A DNA stretch of 64,000 bases from Roseburia sp. AM59-24XD (GTDB lineage Bacteria > Bacillota > Clostridia > Lachnospirales > Lachnospiraceae): NCBI RefSeq assembly GCF_003478445.1, contig NZ_QUET01000001.1:128030-192029 (forward strand), read 5' to 3'. Below are positions 37,522 through 46,039 of this stretch, one piece after another; positions within the stretch are counted from its first letter, which is position 1, and every line of letters begins with the position of its first letter. The notes under the pieces were generated by a model. It did no database searches, was not told the origin of the DNA, and saw nothing but the letters and a program-made list of their open reading frames with translations. The translations under genes were made by a program, and so were the position numbers.

Positions 37522-37896
37522 TTATGCAAAAATAATTTCCTTTTCCACAATCTCCCTCGCACAAGCCCTTATGTTATTGAGGCATCCTGTCCATTCTAAG
37601 GCGTTTTCTGCCTTTAGCTGTTCCGTTATGCCCTGTGCCTGTTTCATACCCTCTATGAGCCTTTCAAAGCGTTCCTGTGCCTGTCTGTTGATGTCGGCAA
37701 GGTAGGCGTTTAGCCTGCCGCTTGTAAGAAGATTGGTGTATGTAACTTTACGGTACTGTTTTAGATAATCTAAATGCCGTTGCCCCCAGATGCCTATTGC
37801 CTGTTCTTCTTCGGCGGGTACAGTTAAGCACGGTATCAAATAATCCCCTTGCCTTTCGTATTTGCCGCCCAGTTCCTCAAATAATGATTTTGCCAT
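37522..37896 (-). CDS. tnpV: TnpV-family transposon protein
   Basis: A 124-residue protein, MAKSLFEELGGKYERQGDYL to EIVEKEIIFA, with the TnpV features IGIWGQRHLDYLKQYRKVTY and LLTSGRLNAYLADI. TnpV occurs in Tn4451-like elements; its function is not established. ATG 37896 has GGAGGTAACAGACA upstream and starts 50 bases inside the right end of the element. Confidence 0.85.
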   Translation of the reverse strand: MAKSLFEELGGKYERQGDYLIPCLTVPAEEEQAIGIWGQRHLDYLKQYRKVTYTNLLTSGRLNAYLADINRQAQERFERLIEGMKQAQGITEQLKAENALEWTGCLNNIRACAREIVEKEIIFA

Positions 37897-37949
37897 TGTC
37901 TGTTACCTCCACATTCTTTTTTATTTTGAATGTCCGCAAAATCCGTCCT

Positions 37950-38894
37950 ACATCTATCGAGCAGAGAGAAGGAAGAGGCTTGCGGCAGGGAAATGAAAAC
38001 AGTGAAGTGGCGGTATACCGTTATGTCACCAAAGGAACCTTTGATGCATACAGTTGGAGCCTTGTGGAGAACAAACAGCGTTTTATATCACAGGTGATGA
38101 CCAGCAAGTCCATTTCAAGGAGCTGTGAGGATATCGACGAAGCAACACTATCGTATGCTGAGATTAAGGCTGTGGCAACTGGAAATCCATTGATCAAAGA
38201 AAAGATGGAAGTGGATAATGAGGTGCAGAGACTCAAGATGTTAAAGGCATCCTATGATAGTCAGCATTACAGCCTGCAGGATCAGTTTATGATCAAATTT
38301 CCGAAACTGATCGCTGCGGCAAATGAAAAGCTGAAATGTGTTCATGCAGATATTAAGAAACGGGATGAACAGGTGCTTGCCACGGATGAGGAGTTTGCCA
38401 TTAAAGTGGGAAATATGACCTTTCATGAGCGTGTGGATGGCGGCACGGCTGTGTTGGCAGCAGTCAGTAAATGCAAGGTTGGAGAGACAACCGGAATCGG
38501 AGAGTACCGTGGTTTTGAGGTGCAGGTGGAGAAAAACTTTATCGGAGTGAATTACCTGATCCTGCATGGGCGAACTGATTACAAGGTGGAATTATCCAAC
38601 TCCCCGGTGGGATGTATGGTCAAACTGGAAAACTGTTTCAACGGAATGGATGGAAACATTGAATTTCTGGAGAAGAAGTTAGAGCAGTATCAGCGTGATA
38701 TGGAACAGGCAAAGGCAGAATACGAAAAGCCGTTTGCCTACGAGGAAGAATTGAAAAGCAAGACTGCCAGACAGTTTGAACTCAATACCCAGCTTGATCT
38801 GGAGAATAAATCGATCACAGAAAAAAACGGGCAGGAGATCAGTCAGGTGGCAGAGAATGATTATCCGTATGGAGAAAGGAAGGATTACCGATGA
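37950..38894 (+). pseudogene. SNF2-type helicase/methylase, C-terminal part
   Basis: Reading from ACA at 37950: TSIEQREGRGLRQGNENSE, which is helicase motif VI, then the long C-terminal helical domain (DAYSWSLVENKQRFISQVMT) to the stop at 38894. The open frame begins earlier at 37797, but those codons are element DNA. It is the continuation of the gene cut at 25792. Sortase translation begins in its stop codon (ATGA). Confidence 0.88.
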
Positions 38895-39535
38895 AGAGAC
38901 GAATAAAAAAGGATATTGTGTTGATTTTACTGGGGGTTGCCATTGTCGCAATCCCCTTTCTTTTGCGGATGAAAGAGCAGGAGAGAAGTAACCGTTATAT
39001 GAAAGCGTTTGAGGAGGAACAGAATGAAGAGAAGCAGAACAAAAAAGATCATAAAAAGAAAGATTCCCTTTTATTACAGGAGGGTGTTATCGGGATTATT
39101 GAAATACCGAGCTTAGATATTAAATATCCGGTATTTGAAGGAGCCGGCAGTGTGCAGCTTAATGAGGGCATTGGTCATATGACCAATACGACAGAGCTTT
39201 GTGGAAAAGGAAACTGTGTTCTTGCCGGACATAATGGCAGCCGCCGTGGAGTGTATTTTACTTATCTATGCAACATAGAAGCCGGGGCGAAGGTCATGCT
39301 TATGAATAGAAAGAAGGAAAAGCACGAATACACGGTAAAAGAGATGAAAGTTGTAAATCCATACGATGAATGGGTAACAAAGCAGACAGAGGGGGAAAGC
39401 CTTACGCTCTTTACCTGTGCGGAGCATGGCACAAAACGATTTGTAGTGAAGTGTGAGCCGGTAAATAATACTGATCAACAGGATGGAGAAAAGACGGATC
39501 GGAGGAAAGGGGGTGGTGCCATTGGAAGTAAATAA
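38891..39535 (+). CDS. Sortase family transpeptidase, membrane anchored
   Basis: A 214-residue protein with an N-terminal membrane segment (IVLILLGVAIVAIPFLL), a charged linker, and a sortase core: catalytic His in LAGHNGSRRG, Cys in LTLFTCAEHG and Arg in TKRFVVKCE. Sortases of this kind attach element-encoded surface proteins to the wall. It is translationally coupled (four-base overlap) to the helicase gene, as in intact clostridial elements. The substrate is not obvious; the large adhesin at 50.8 kb has no LPxTG-type end. Confidence 0.87.
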   Translation: MKRRIKKDIVLILLGVAIVAIPFLLRMKEQERSNRYMKAFEEEQNEEKQNKKDHKKKDSLLLQEGVIGIIEIPSLDIKYPVFEGAGSVQLNEGIGHMTNTTELCGKGNCVLAGHNGSRRGVYFTYLCNIEAGAKVMLMNRKKEKHEYTVKEMKVVNPYDEWVTKQTEGESLTLFTCAEHGTKRFVVKCEPVNNTDQQDGEKTDRRKGGGAIGSK

Positions 39536-39582
39536 TCCGGAAGTGAAGTCAGTTAGGAATGATGAAAGGAAGGTTGGTTTGT

Positions 39583-40268
39583 ATGAATTATGAGATTACA
39601 GTTAATCAGTTAAACAAAGAAGATGGAACATCCGTGCATTTGCATCGGTAGTGTTTGAGGAAAGTTTCAAGGTCAGCAACATTGCTGTCATTGAGAATAG
39701 GGATGGTCAGTGCTTTGTATCCATGCCGAGATATGCAAGCAGTAAAGACGACAGCGGATATAAGGATATCTGTCATCCGATCACAAAAGAATTTCGAGAA
39801 GAACTCTATGAAGGAATCATGAAAGCCTATGAACAGGTGCAGCAGATAGAAGAGAACCGTCTGCAGCTTAAGATCAGTCAGGTGGATCAGGAGAAATCAC
39901 AGGAACTAAAGTTCAATGTAAAAGTTACTCCATTTGAACGGGATGGAAGCAACATCCGAGGGCTTGCGAGAATTTATCTGGAGGACTGCTTTGTGATCAA
40001 TAATGTATCATTGTTGCAGGGAAAGAACGGACTCTTTGTGGCAATGCCGTCCTATAAGACGAAACAGACCGATGAACAGGGGAAGAGTATCTATCAGGAT
40101 ATCTGCTTTCCGGTAACGAAGGAATTTCGGGAAAAACTGTATGGAGCAGTGAGAAAGTCCTTTGAAGAGAGCAAGGAAAAGCAGAAAAGCGGTGACGGTA
40201 AGGAACAGCCGGAACCAAGTGCAGGGCGTGATGGCTGGCAGGAGGCGAAAGATACACCGTTTCGATGA
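39583..40268 (+). pseudogene. SpoVG-like protein with two SpoVG domains, frameshifted near its start
   Basis: ATG 39583 opens MNYEITVNQLNKEDGTSV, then the frame fails at 39633-39637. The other frame resumes with AFASVVFEESFKVSNIAVIE, a SpoVG signature, and continues to 40268 with a second SpoVG-like unit (VTPFERDGSNIRGLARIYLE). The expected join is TSVRAFASVVF; a lost 4-base unit in a CGTG repeat would explain it. A restart at GTG 39651 could give a shorter protein. SpoVG-like nucleic-acid-binding proteins are usual near the sortase of these elements. Confidence 0.7.
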
Positions 40269-40291
40269 GGAAAAGTAAGCCGGGATAAAGG

Positions 40292-40326
40292 GGCATCCTG
40301 TGGAGAGATTCATAGGATGCCTTTTT
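40292..40326 (+). terminator. Strong intrinsic terminator
   Basis: GGCATCCT (40292-40299) pairs with AGGATGCC (40314-40321), followed by five Ts. Confidence 0.85.
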
Positions 40327-40551
40327 CGGTGGAGAGGAAAAGGATATTGTGATATAATATTCAAAGGAGAAAGTTGCATATGAATTGAAAATTCTTTTTT
40401 AGAAGTATATAAAGAATTGTATTGTCAATTGCATGAATCTCTGTCTGATCTAGTGTGGTATATTTGTTAGCAATCAATACCAAAGGGTCAGAATAAAATA
40501 GATTTATGCACTTGCTTTTCCCATAAAGGAAAGTAATAGATAAATAGGAGA

Positions 40552-40585
40552 AGCGAGGGATGCTTCTTGTCCATAGGACAAGAAG
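40552..40585 (+). repeat. Leader hairpin upstream of the Imm51 gene, repeated near 49.5 kb
   Basis: GCGAGGGATGCTTCTTGTCC is followed by a perfect hairpin: CTTCTTGTCC and GGACAAGAAG around ATA. A copy with one base change in the first 20 lies at 49483-49502. Both stand about 50-90 bp before a cargo gene and lack a T-run. Confidence 0.6.
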
Positions 40586-40637
40586 ATGGAAACAGAAGTA
40601 AACTTAACAAATCGAAAGTTGAAAGGAGTACATTGCT

Positions 40638-40991
40638 ATGAAAGTTACAGAACAATTTGAAAAAGAAATTACCCCGTTTTTCTGGATAGAACATGAAGAA
40701 AGTGCTTCTGTCTGCCTAAATGTAGGAGAATACCTACAAGAGATTTTTGATACTCGTGCGGATGAAGGATTTGAGGGGAACGGTTATGATTGGGGGAGTT
40801 TAGCACAAGTTTTTTTGGACGAACAGTGTTTAGATTTGCAAGAAAAAATATGCTTTGACCCAGAGGGCAGCATGTTCTGCGTCTATTCAAAAGATAAAAA
40901 TGCGTTGGCAGACTTTGTTCTTCGTTTCAAAAAAGCCTGTGAGGATAAATCCTTTATTTTAGACTTGTTCAGTCGTGCTGAATTAGACTAA
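40638..40991 (+). CDS. Imm51-type immunity protein, orphan
   Basis: A 117-residue acidic protein with the Imm51-like features GYDWGSLAQVFLDEQ and FDPEGSMFCVYSKD. Imm51 proteins neutralise toxins of polymorphic or contact-dependent systems. No toxin gene is adjacent, so it may protect against toxins of neighbours. ATG 40638 has AAAGGAG upstream. The gene has its own leader hairpin, after a terminator. Confidence 0.75.
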   Translation: MKVTEQFEKEITPFFWIEHEESASVCLNVGEYLQEIFDTRADEGFEGNGYDWGSLAQVFLDEQCLDLQEKICFDPEGSMFCVYSKDKNALADFVLRFKKACEDKSFILDLFSRAELD

Positions 40992-41026
40992 AAATTCAAT
41001 TCGTTAACTTCAACTTTGGAGAATTG

Positions 41027-41040
41027 AGAAAATCGGAATT
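41027..41040. repeat. Short repeated junction motif, copy 1
   Basis: GAGAAAATCGGAATT, within GAATTGAGAAAATCGGAATT (41021-41040), recurs at 49457 and 58234 next to other cargo genes. Confidence 0.4.
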
Positions 41041-41108
41041 TTCTAGATTGATGTTAGTAGATTATAATCTGTTAGAAAGATTGCATTAACAATGAAAGGC
41101 TTGAAAAT

Positions 41109-41918
41109 ATGAAGGGTATATGGAAAGCAATTGCTTATTTTGTTCTGTATTTTGGATTGACAATGATTTTACAAGTATTGTTATCTATTGTATTTTGTGC
41201 AATAGGTGCGGCGAACGGTCTCCATGATGAAACTTTGATAATGGAGTTTGCTAATAATAATATTTTAGGGATGACTGTAATTTCGGGCATACTGACTGTA
41301 TTGATTCTGTATTTTGTTTTTAAACTTCGCAAAAAGCAAGTTAAGAAAGAATGGAAGCTTAACCATTTTAAAGTGAATAATGTTGTTTTGGCGTCGCTGA
41401 TAACATTTTCGTTCTCGTTTCTGTTTGCATTATGTACGTACAACGTATCTATGGAAAACTCACTGATGATATTAAAGTCAGTTGGTTTCTATAACGAAGT
41501 AATTCCGTTGTTTGGTACTATAATGATGGTGGTTAATTTATTAGTGATAGCACCGATTTCGGAGGAGATTGCACTTAGAGGAATTGTTTATTCAAGCGTT
41601 GAAAAGACCACAAATGCAGTTACAGCTATTATAGTAAGTTCTATATTGTTTGGTCTGATGCATTTAATGGCAGGTGGAATTGTGCTGGCAGTTGGTGCGG
41701 CACTAATGGCGTTTGTTTTTGGATATATATTCTATAAGTTTAAGTCATTATGGGTATGCATTATAGCCCATGCCGTTGCGAATTTGCCAGATTTTATTCT
41801 TTACAATAAGCCAGATATTTCTGGAGGTATATTCTGGGGATTGGTGATTTTTTTTGTATGTGTGTTTATTATGGGGGTATGTGCTATTCAGAAAACAACT
41901 CAAAGAGATAATGTATAG
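41109..41918 (+). CDS. CPBP (CAAX-type) intramembrane metalloprotease
   Basis: A 269-residue membrane protein of about eight hydrophobic segments with the family motifs EEIALRG (the EExxxR motif), FGLMHLMAGG and CIIAHAVANL. Bacterial CPBP proteases process peptides and are often linked to bacteriocin self-immunity. It follows the Imm51-like gene, so both may be immunity cargo (inference). ATG 41109 has a weak ribosome site (AAAGG). Confidence 0.88.
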   Translation: MKGIWKAIAYFVLYFGLTMILQVLLSIVFCAIGAANGLHDETLIMEFANNNILGMTVISGILTVLILYFVFKLRKKQVKKEWKLNHFKVNNVVLASLITFSFSFLFALCTYNVSMENSLMILKSVGFYNEVIPLFGTIMMVVNLLVIAPISEEIALRGIVYSSVEKTTNAVTAIIVSSILFGLMHLMAGGIVLAVGAALMAFVFGYIFYKFKSLWVCIIAHAVANLPDFILYNKPDISGGIFWGLVIFFVCVFIMGVCAIQKTTQRDNV

Positions 41919-42025
41919 TCACGCCCAAATTTGAATTTTACGCACTATTAACTTTTGGATATAAAGTGCCGATATTACAGATATAGAAACGGATTTCTGT
42001 ATCAATTTTCAAGGAGGATGATACC

Positions 42026-42721
42026 ATGATTAGAGCAGCTAATTTAACACAGGTAACAGATTATTATAAGAGCAATACTGTTAGTAAGCAAAATAACACA
42101 GAGAAAGCAAAAGATGTGCAGCCCAATGCACAGAAAATAAAATCCAGCGAAGATAAGTTATCTTCTAAGGCACAGAAATATCTGGAAACATTGCGTAAGG
42201 ATAATGCGGATTTCGATTTTATTATTGCTGATAAAGGCGATGATTTCAGAGGATTAGTAGACCAAAGCGATAAGGAATTTACAGTTGTTTTTTCAAGTGC
42301 TGAACTTGAAAGAATGGCATCCGATGAGAAATATGCACGGGAAAAATTGTCTACGGTAAAAACTGCAGTTGAGATGTCAGATAAAATCAATGAACAGTTT
42401 GGGTTTGAACGTGCTTGGGGAACGACAGACAATAGTGGAACTGTATTAAATAAGTTAACTATGTCCTTTGATGATGATGGAAAGATGACACTTTTTGCTG
42501 ATTTGGAGAAGATTACAGAAAAGCAGAAAGAACGGCTTGAAGAATTAAAGGAAAAACGTGCAGAGGAGAAAAAGCAGGAAAAGAAGGATGTAACTGTTAA
42601 GCGGACTACAATTCAGGCAAATTCAAAAGAAGAATTACTTGAAAAGATTTCTGAACTGGATTGGAGTAAGATAACAGAAGAAAAGGCAACACAGGGTATG
42701 AAGTTTGATATCACTATTTAA
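42026..42721 (+). CDS. DUF6033-like protein
   Basis: A 231-residue charged protein. The N-terminus (MIRAANLTQVTDYYKSN) resembles flagellar-type or SipW-independent secreted helical proteins; the central part has FDFIIADKGDDFRGLVDQSD and the end is a Glu/Lys coiled coil, closing with MKFDITI. I recall the family as DUF6033, of unknown function. AAGGAGG lies before ATG 42026. It is followed 32 bases later by a gene whose product also ends in a DIT-V/I tail. Confidence 0.6.
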   Translation: MIRAANLTQVTDYYKSNTVSKQNNTEKAKDVQPNAQKIKSSEDKLSSKAQKYLETLRKDNADFDFIIADKGDDFRGLVDQSDKEFTVVFSSAELERMASDEKYAREKLSTVKTAVEMSDKINEQFGFERAWGTTDNSGTVLNKLTMSFDDDGKMTLFADLEKITEKQKERLEELKEKRAEEKKQEKKDVTVKRTTIQANSKEELLEKISELDWSKITEEKATQGMKFDITI

Positions 42722-42753
42722 TCGTAGCATTAACCGGGAATTGGAGGTGTGCT

Positions 42754-43545
42754 ATGATTGCAGGTACAATACGAAACGCTGTGAATCAGATGCAGTTAGT
42801 AAATGATTGGGAGCAAAAGAAGGCTACCGGGGATGTTGTAAAGAAGCAAGAGGGTATGACTGTAACAAGTCAGGAAGAAAGCATGATTCAGCATTTCCGA
42901 GAGCAACTTGAGCGAGACAAAGAAAGTTCTGCATATAGTCAGATTTATAACAAGATTGCAAGCGGTCAAGAATTAACAGCTTCAGAAGAAGATGCTATTC
43001 GTCAGAAAGACCCTAAAGCCTATATGGAATATAAAGCGGCAAGAATGGAACAAGAAGCTTATGAGCGTAGGTTGGAGAGATGTAAGACAAAAGAAGAGGC
43101 TCAAAGGCTTCAAGTAAATGAGATGAATGGAAATTTGGCAGAACTAAAAAGTATCGTGAATAATCCAAATATTCCAAAGAGTGAAAAGCTTAAGGAAGCT
43201 CAACGTATCATGGGAAATACTTTTAGAGCTGTAGAGTCATTCACAAGATTTGTAAAAAGTACAGAATATAGGGATTTGCCAACAGAAGAGGAAATTGTAG
43301 AGACATCTATAGAAAAGGGGCAGGTTGCAGAGGATTCAAACGATACTGAAATGTCTGAACAGTTAACATCAGATACAACTGTTTCAGTAGATGAGGCAGC
43401 AAAAATAGTAAATGATTCGAAGCGAGATTTACAATTAAGTGATGTTCACCAAATTGAAAAAGATGTTATAGAGGAAATGAAGGATATCGAAATAAAGCAT
43501 TTTGGTGAGAAGAAATCATCGGTCAGAATAGACATTACGGTATAG
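42754..43545 (+). CDS. Hypothetical coiled-coil protein
   Basis: A 263-residue helical protein rich in Glu, Lys and Gln (YNKIASGQELTASEEDAIRQ; MEQEAYERRLERCKTKEEAQ). It ends SSVRIDITV, echoing the DUF6033-like neighbour. The shared tail, close spacing and ribosome site (GGAGGTG) suggest one operon. No catalytic motif is seen. Confidence 0.65.
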   Translation: MIAGTIRNAVNQMQLVNDWEQKKATGDVVKKQEGMTVTSQEESMIQHFREQLERDKESSAYSQIYNKIASGQELTASEEDAIRQKDPKAYMEYKAARMEQEAYERRLERCKTKEEAQRLQVNEMNGNLAELKSIVNNPNIPKSEKLKEAQRIMGNTFRAVESFTRFVKSTEYRDLPTEEEIVETSIEKGQVAEDSNDTEMSEQLTSDTTVSVDEAAKIVNDSKRDLQLSDVHQIEKDVIEEMKDIEIKHFGEKKSSVRIDITV

Positions 43546-43632
43546 GAATAGTCTGCGTGAAATTTCAGTAAGCCGGCGTGTTTAACTGAGAGACGAATTT
43601 GAATTTAACGCTTGAAAAAAGGAGAAATAAAC

Positions 43633-43761
43633 ATGGCAAAGAAAGAAGAAAGATTTGAAGTTACATTTAGAGACGGAAGTCAGCTTAAGGATGAAGGAGT
43701 TCGCCAAATCCTTGTAGATAAGGAGACTGGGGTTCCAATACAAAGGAACATTAAAGAGTAA
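43633..43761 (+). CDS. Small DUF6440-like protein, 42 residues
   Basis: ATG 43633 follows AAAGGAG. The product reads MAKKEERFEVTFRDGSQ and ends VRQILVDKETGVPIQRNIKE, close in pattern to DUF6440 (ILVDKETGV). It is too short to be found by length alone, but the family pattern and ribosome site support it. Confidence 0.6.
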   Translation: MAKKEERFEVTFRDGSQLKDEGVRQILVDKETGVPIQRNIKE

Positions 43762-43902
43762 TGTTGTGAAATGTGGTAGTATCGTTGATATGAAAATATA
43801 TGCAATTGTCAGAGAGTAATTCAATTTCCAGCTTTTTAACTTAATATACTAGAAAACAACATAGTATGTAGTTATCATATTGTGTTGTTTTTTTGTTGAC
43901 AA

Positions 43903-43956
43903 ACCATACAATGAATGGTAAGGTGGAAGTACAAAGAAACCATACAATGAATGGTA
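43903..43956. promoter_or_regulatory. Two operator-like repeats before the XRE gene
   Basis: ACCATACAATGAATGG occurs at 43903 and again at 43940, each with ACCAT/ATGGT dyad symmetry. A TTGACA (43896-43901) lies at the left site. The second copy ends just before the ribosome site of the XRE gene; autorepression is likely. Confidence 0.65.
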
Positions 43957-43972
43957 AATGGAGGTGGCATGG

Positions 43973-44209
43973 ATGAGACAAAGAGAGATTTTAAATGCAG
44001 CAAAAGAACAGGCAGGGATGACACAGAAAGAGTTTGCTAAATATTTTGGTATTCCTTTGCGGACTGTAGAAGGATGGTTTACCGAAAAGCGGGAGATTCC
44101 CGATTATTTGCTTCGATTGATGCTGTATCGGCTGGAGATAGAGCATAAGGTAAGTAATTTAATGCAATATGTTCCTTTTCCGGAGGAGAAAGATGAGAAT
44201 GGCAAATGA
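43973..44209 (+). CDS. Small XRE-type HTH regulator
   Basis: A 78-residue helix-turn-helix protein: AAKEQAGMTQKEFAKYFGIP, then RTVEGWFTEKREIPDYLLRL. ATG 43973 follows GGAGGTGG and is preferred over the in-frame ATG 43958. It probably binds the twin repeats upstream. Confidence 0.8.
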   Translation: MRQREILNAAKEQAGMTQKEFAKYFGIPLRTVEGWFTEKREIPDYLLRLMLYRLEIEHKVSNLMQYVPFPEEKDENGK

Positions 44210-44225
44210 GATGGAGGTGTGTGAT

Positions 44226-45278
44226 ATGAGCAAGAAGTTGATAATGGGAGCCGTGATGGCATTAGCATTGGTAGTATGTATTCCACATACTGCCTCTGCA
44301 AAAACAAAATGGAAACTATCTGCCACTTCTAAAAATTTACAGGTGGGAAAAATAAGTAAATTGACCGTGAAAAATGTTCCGGAGAAGGCGAAGATCAAGT
44401 GGAAAAGCAGTAAGAAATCTGTGGTAAAGATCATAAAGACGGGTAAGCAATCAGTGAAGATGAAAGCCTGCAAGTCTGGAACAGCATATGTTACCGCAAG
44501 GTACAAAGGAAAAACAAAGCGGTGCAGGATCAAAGTAACTGCAAAGAAACAAGCTACTCCTAAAGCGGATACTCCGAGTCTGAATGCGACATCAGTAGAC
44601 ATTTACCATGTGGATGATGCATTGAAACCATATATGACAGTAGATCCGGCACATAAGACAACCTTTCAATTTCAGGTCACCGGAACAAAATTGGAAGTGG
44701 AGAAGTGGAAAGTGTCTACGGAATCCGGACTAACAATCTCTGATGACGGTCTGCTGACAACAGTTTGGGGACCGGGGTATGGCACACCATATCTGACAAG
44801 TACGGTAACAGCAATACTGGAAAACAATCAACGGCTGACAGCCACGGTAAGAGTATATGCTGAAAGTAACTTTTATGTGGATAAAGTGCTGACTGCATTT
44901 GAACAAAGGAATATTACTTCTTCTATGACAGGTAAGGAAAAAGTGGAGAGGGCAGCAGCTTACATCGGTGAGACAACGGATTATCAGGTAAATCAAAATA
45001 ACTGGCAAATGCTATTACTTGGAGGAAAGGGAGACTGTCGGGCAAGTCGTGTTTTACTTGCTTATATGTGTAAACACATGGGAATGAAAGCGGAGCCATG
45101 TGGAGAATTTGAGTATCATGGAGAAACTTTAGTCAAGGCAGATGGAACATACTATATTGTCATTACTGGATTTGACGAACCACGACCTAGAGGGTATGTG
45201 ATCACGGAGATAACAGATCAGAGCCAGTTGCAGAAGATTATGGATGATAATAATCTGAGTCCGGCGACGTTTGATTAA
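44226..45278 (+). CDS. Secreted protein with Ig-like and transglutaminase-like domains
   Basis: A 350-residue exported protein: signal peptide (LIMGAVMALALVVCIPHTASA), a Lys-rich Ig-like (Big_2-type) domain with WKSSKKSVVKI and SGTAYVTARYKGK, and a C-terminal transglutaminase-like fold with the Cys in GGKGDCRASRVLLAYM (about residue 268) and a His in FEYHGETL (about 298). Papain-like transglutaminase folds in such proteins are often cell-wall or peptide processing. ATG 44226 is chosen because the signal peptide starts there. Confidence 0.78.
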   Translation: MSKKLIMGAVMALALVVCIPHTASAKTKWKLSATSKNLQVGKISKLTVKNVPEKAKIKWKSSKKSVVKIIKTGKQSVKMKACKSGTAYVTARYKGKTKRCRIKVTAKKQATPKADTPSLNATSVDIYHVDDALKPYMTVDPAHKTTFQFQVTGTKLEVEKWKVSTESGLTISDDGLLTTVWGPGYGTPYLTSTVTAILENNQRLTATVRVYAESNFYVDKVLTAFEQRNITSSMTGKEKVERAAAYIGETTDYQVNQNNWQMLLLGGKGDCRASRVLLAYMCKHMGMKAEPCGEFEYHGETLVKADGTYYIVITGFDEPRPRGYVITEITDQSQLQKIMDDNNLSPATFD

Positions 45279-45333
45279 TTGATATACTGCATAGAAATCA
45301 TAAATGTATGTAATTTTTGAGGAGAATGGAACT

Positions 45334-45621
45334 ATGGATAAGAAAGATATGGAATTGTTGATTGAGGCAGAAGATGCAATTAACAACATGGACAGAGTGC
45401 TGGTTCAACTGACCAGTATGGGACATTCAGATGGAATGTTTAATAAGCTGGATAATGTGTACGAGGTCATCATGAACAATTCCCATGAATATTATCAAAA
45501 GGCGAAAAAAGAAAATAATGATAAAATAGAGAGTTTGTTTTATTATATCATGAATAATCAGGAGTTATTGGCGAAAGACCGGGCGGATATACTGCTGACA
45601 GGGAGCGTAAAGATCGAATAA
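45334..45621 (+). CDS. Hypothetical protein, 95 residues
   Basis: An acidic helical protein (LLIEAEDAINNMDRVLVQLT; VYEVIMNNSHEYYQKAKKEN). ATG 45334 follows GAGGAG and is chosen over ATG 45304. It lies 55 bases after the transglutaminase-like gene and before a terminator. No family recognised. Confidence 0.65.
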   Translation: MDKKDMELLIEAEDAINNMDRVLVQLTSMGHSDGMFNKLDNVYEVIMNNSHEYYQKAKKENNDKIESLFYYIMNNQELLAKDRADILLTGSVKIE

Positions 45622-45639
45622 AGTGTTGGGTGTGAGATT

Positions 45640-45668
45640 TGGGCGCAGAAGAATTCCTGCGTCTTTTG
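45640..45668 (+). terminator. Terminator after the small hypothetical gene
   Basis: GCGCAG and CTGCGT flank AAGAATTC, followed by CTTTTG; moderate strength. Confidence 0.55.
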
Positions 45669-45708
45669 TTGAAAACGAGCGGGGATAAATGTTTGAGTAG
45701 GTGGGAGA

Positions 45709-45909
45709 TTATGCATCCTGTATCTCAAACAGATCCTCTACCGTCATATCAAGATATTTTGCCAGACGCAGGCAGGTATCAATATTCGGAATCACATTAT
45801 TATGCTCAATATTAAAGATGCTCTTGCGGCATACGCCGAGTGCGACCGCAAGGTCATCCTGACTGAGATGTTTTTCTTTGCGTATTTCCGAGATATTGTT
45901 TGTTACCAT
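45709..45909 (-). CDS. Small XRE-family HTH protein, module copy 1
   Basis: A 66-residue Cro/C1-type protein: IRKEKHLSQDDLAVALGVCR, KSIFNIEHN, then LAKYLDMTVEDLFEI. The start ATG 45909 is preferred to the longer frame. It lies downstream of the S24 repressor on the same strand. A paralogue with the same partner order lies at 57234. Confidence 0.8.
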   Translation of the reverse strand: MVTNNISEIRKEKHLSQDDLAVALGVCRKSIFNIEHNNVIPNIDTCLRLAKYLDMTVEDLFEIQDA

Positions 45910-46039
45910 ATAGTGCCCTCCATACTGATCATAAGTGGAAATCATTTCCGCGAAATGGTGCTGAGCCGGGGAAGAAGAAAGACCGGCTCCCAGACATTGT
46001 CTTTATTATATTCTATATCTTGTTCTATAAACAGGACTA

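Larger units (their letters stand above)
25793..37949. mobile_element. Tn4451-like mobilizable tetracycline-resistance element, 12.2 kb
   Basis: The unit carries a large serine recombinase at the left end, tnpW, a PC4-like gene, a parB-like gene, a MobV relaxase with oriT, a replication ATPase, three sigma-like genes, tet(40), a tet(O)-type gene and tnpV at the right end. CCT at 25790-25792 and at 37947-37949 is the shared crossover: joining the flanks gives helicase codons W-K-P-T-S-I-E-Q-R-E-G in frame. Imperfect inverted ends contain TTTTGCGGACA (25809-25819; complement 37931-37941). Gene content is visibly richer in G and C than the host gene. Confidence 0.9.

Noticed and set aside
37797..37949. 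Start of the helicase C-terminal frame at 37797
   Set aside because: This stretch is antisense of tnpV and the element end; no ribosome site is present and the family sequence begins at TSIEQREG.
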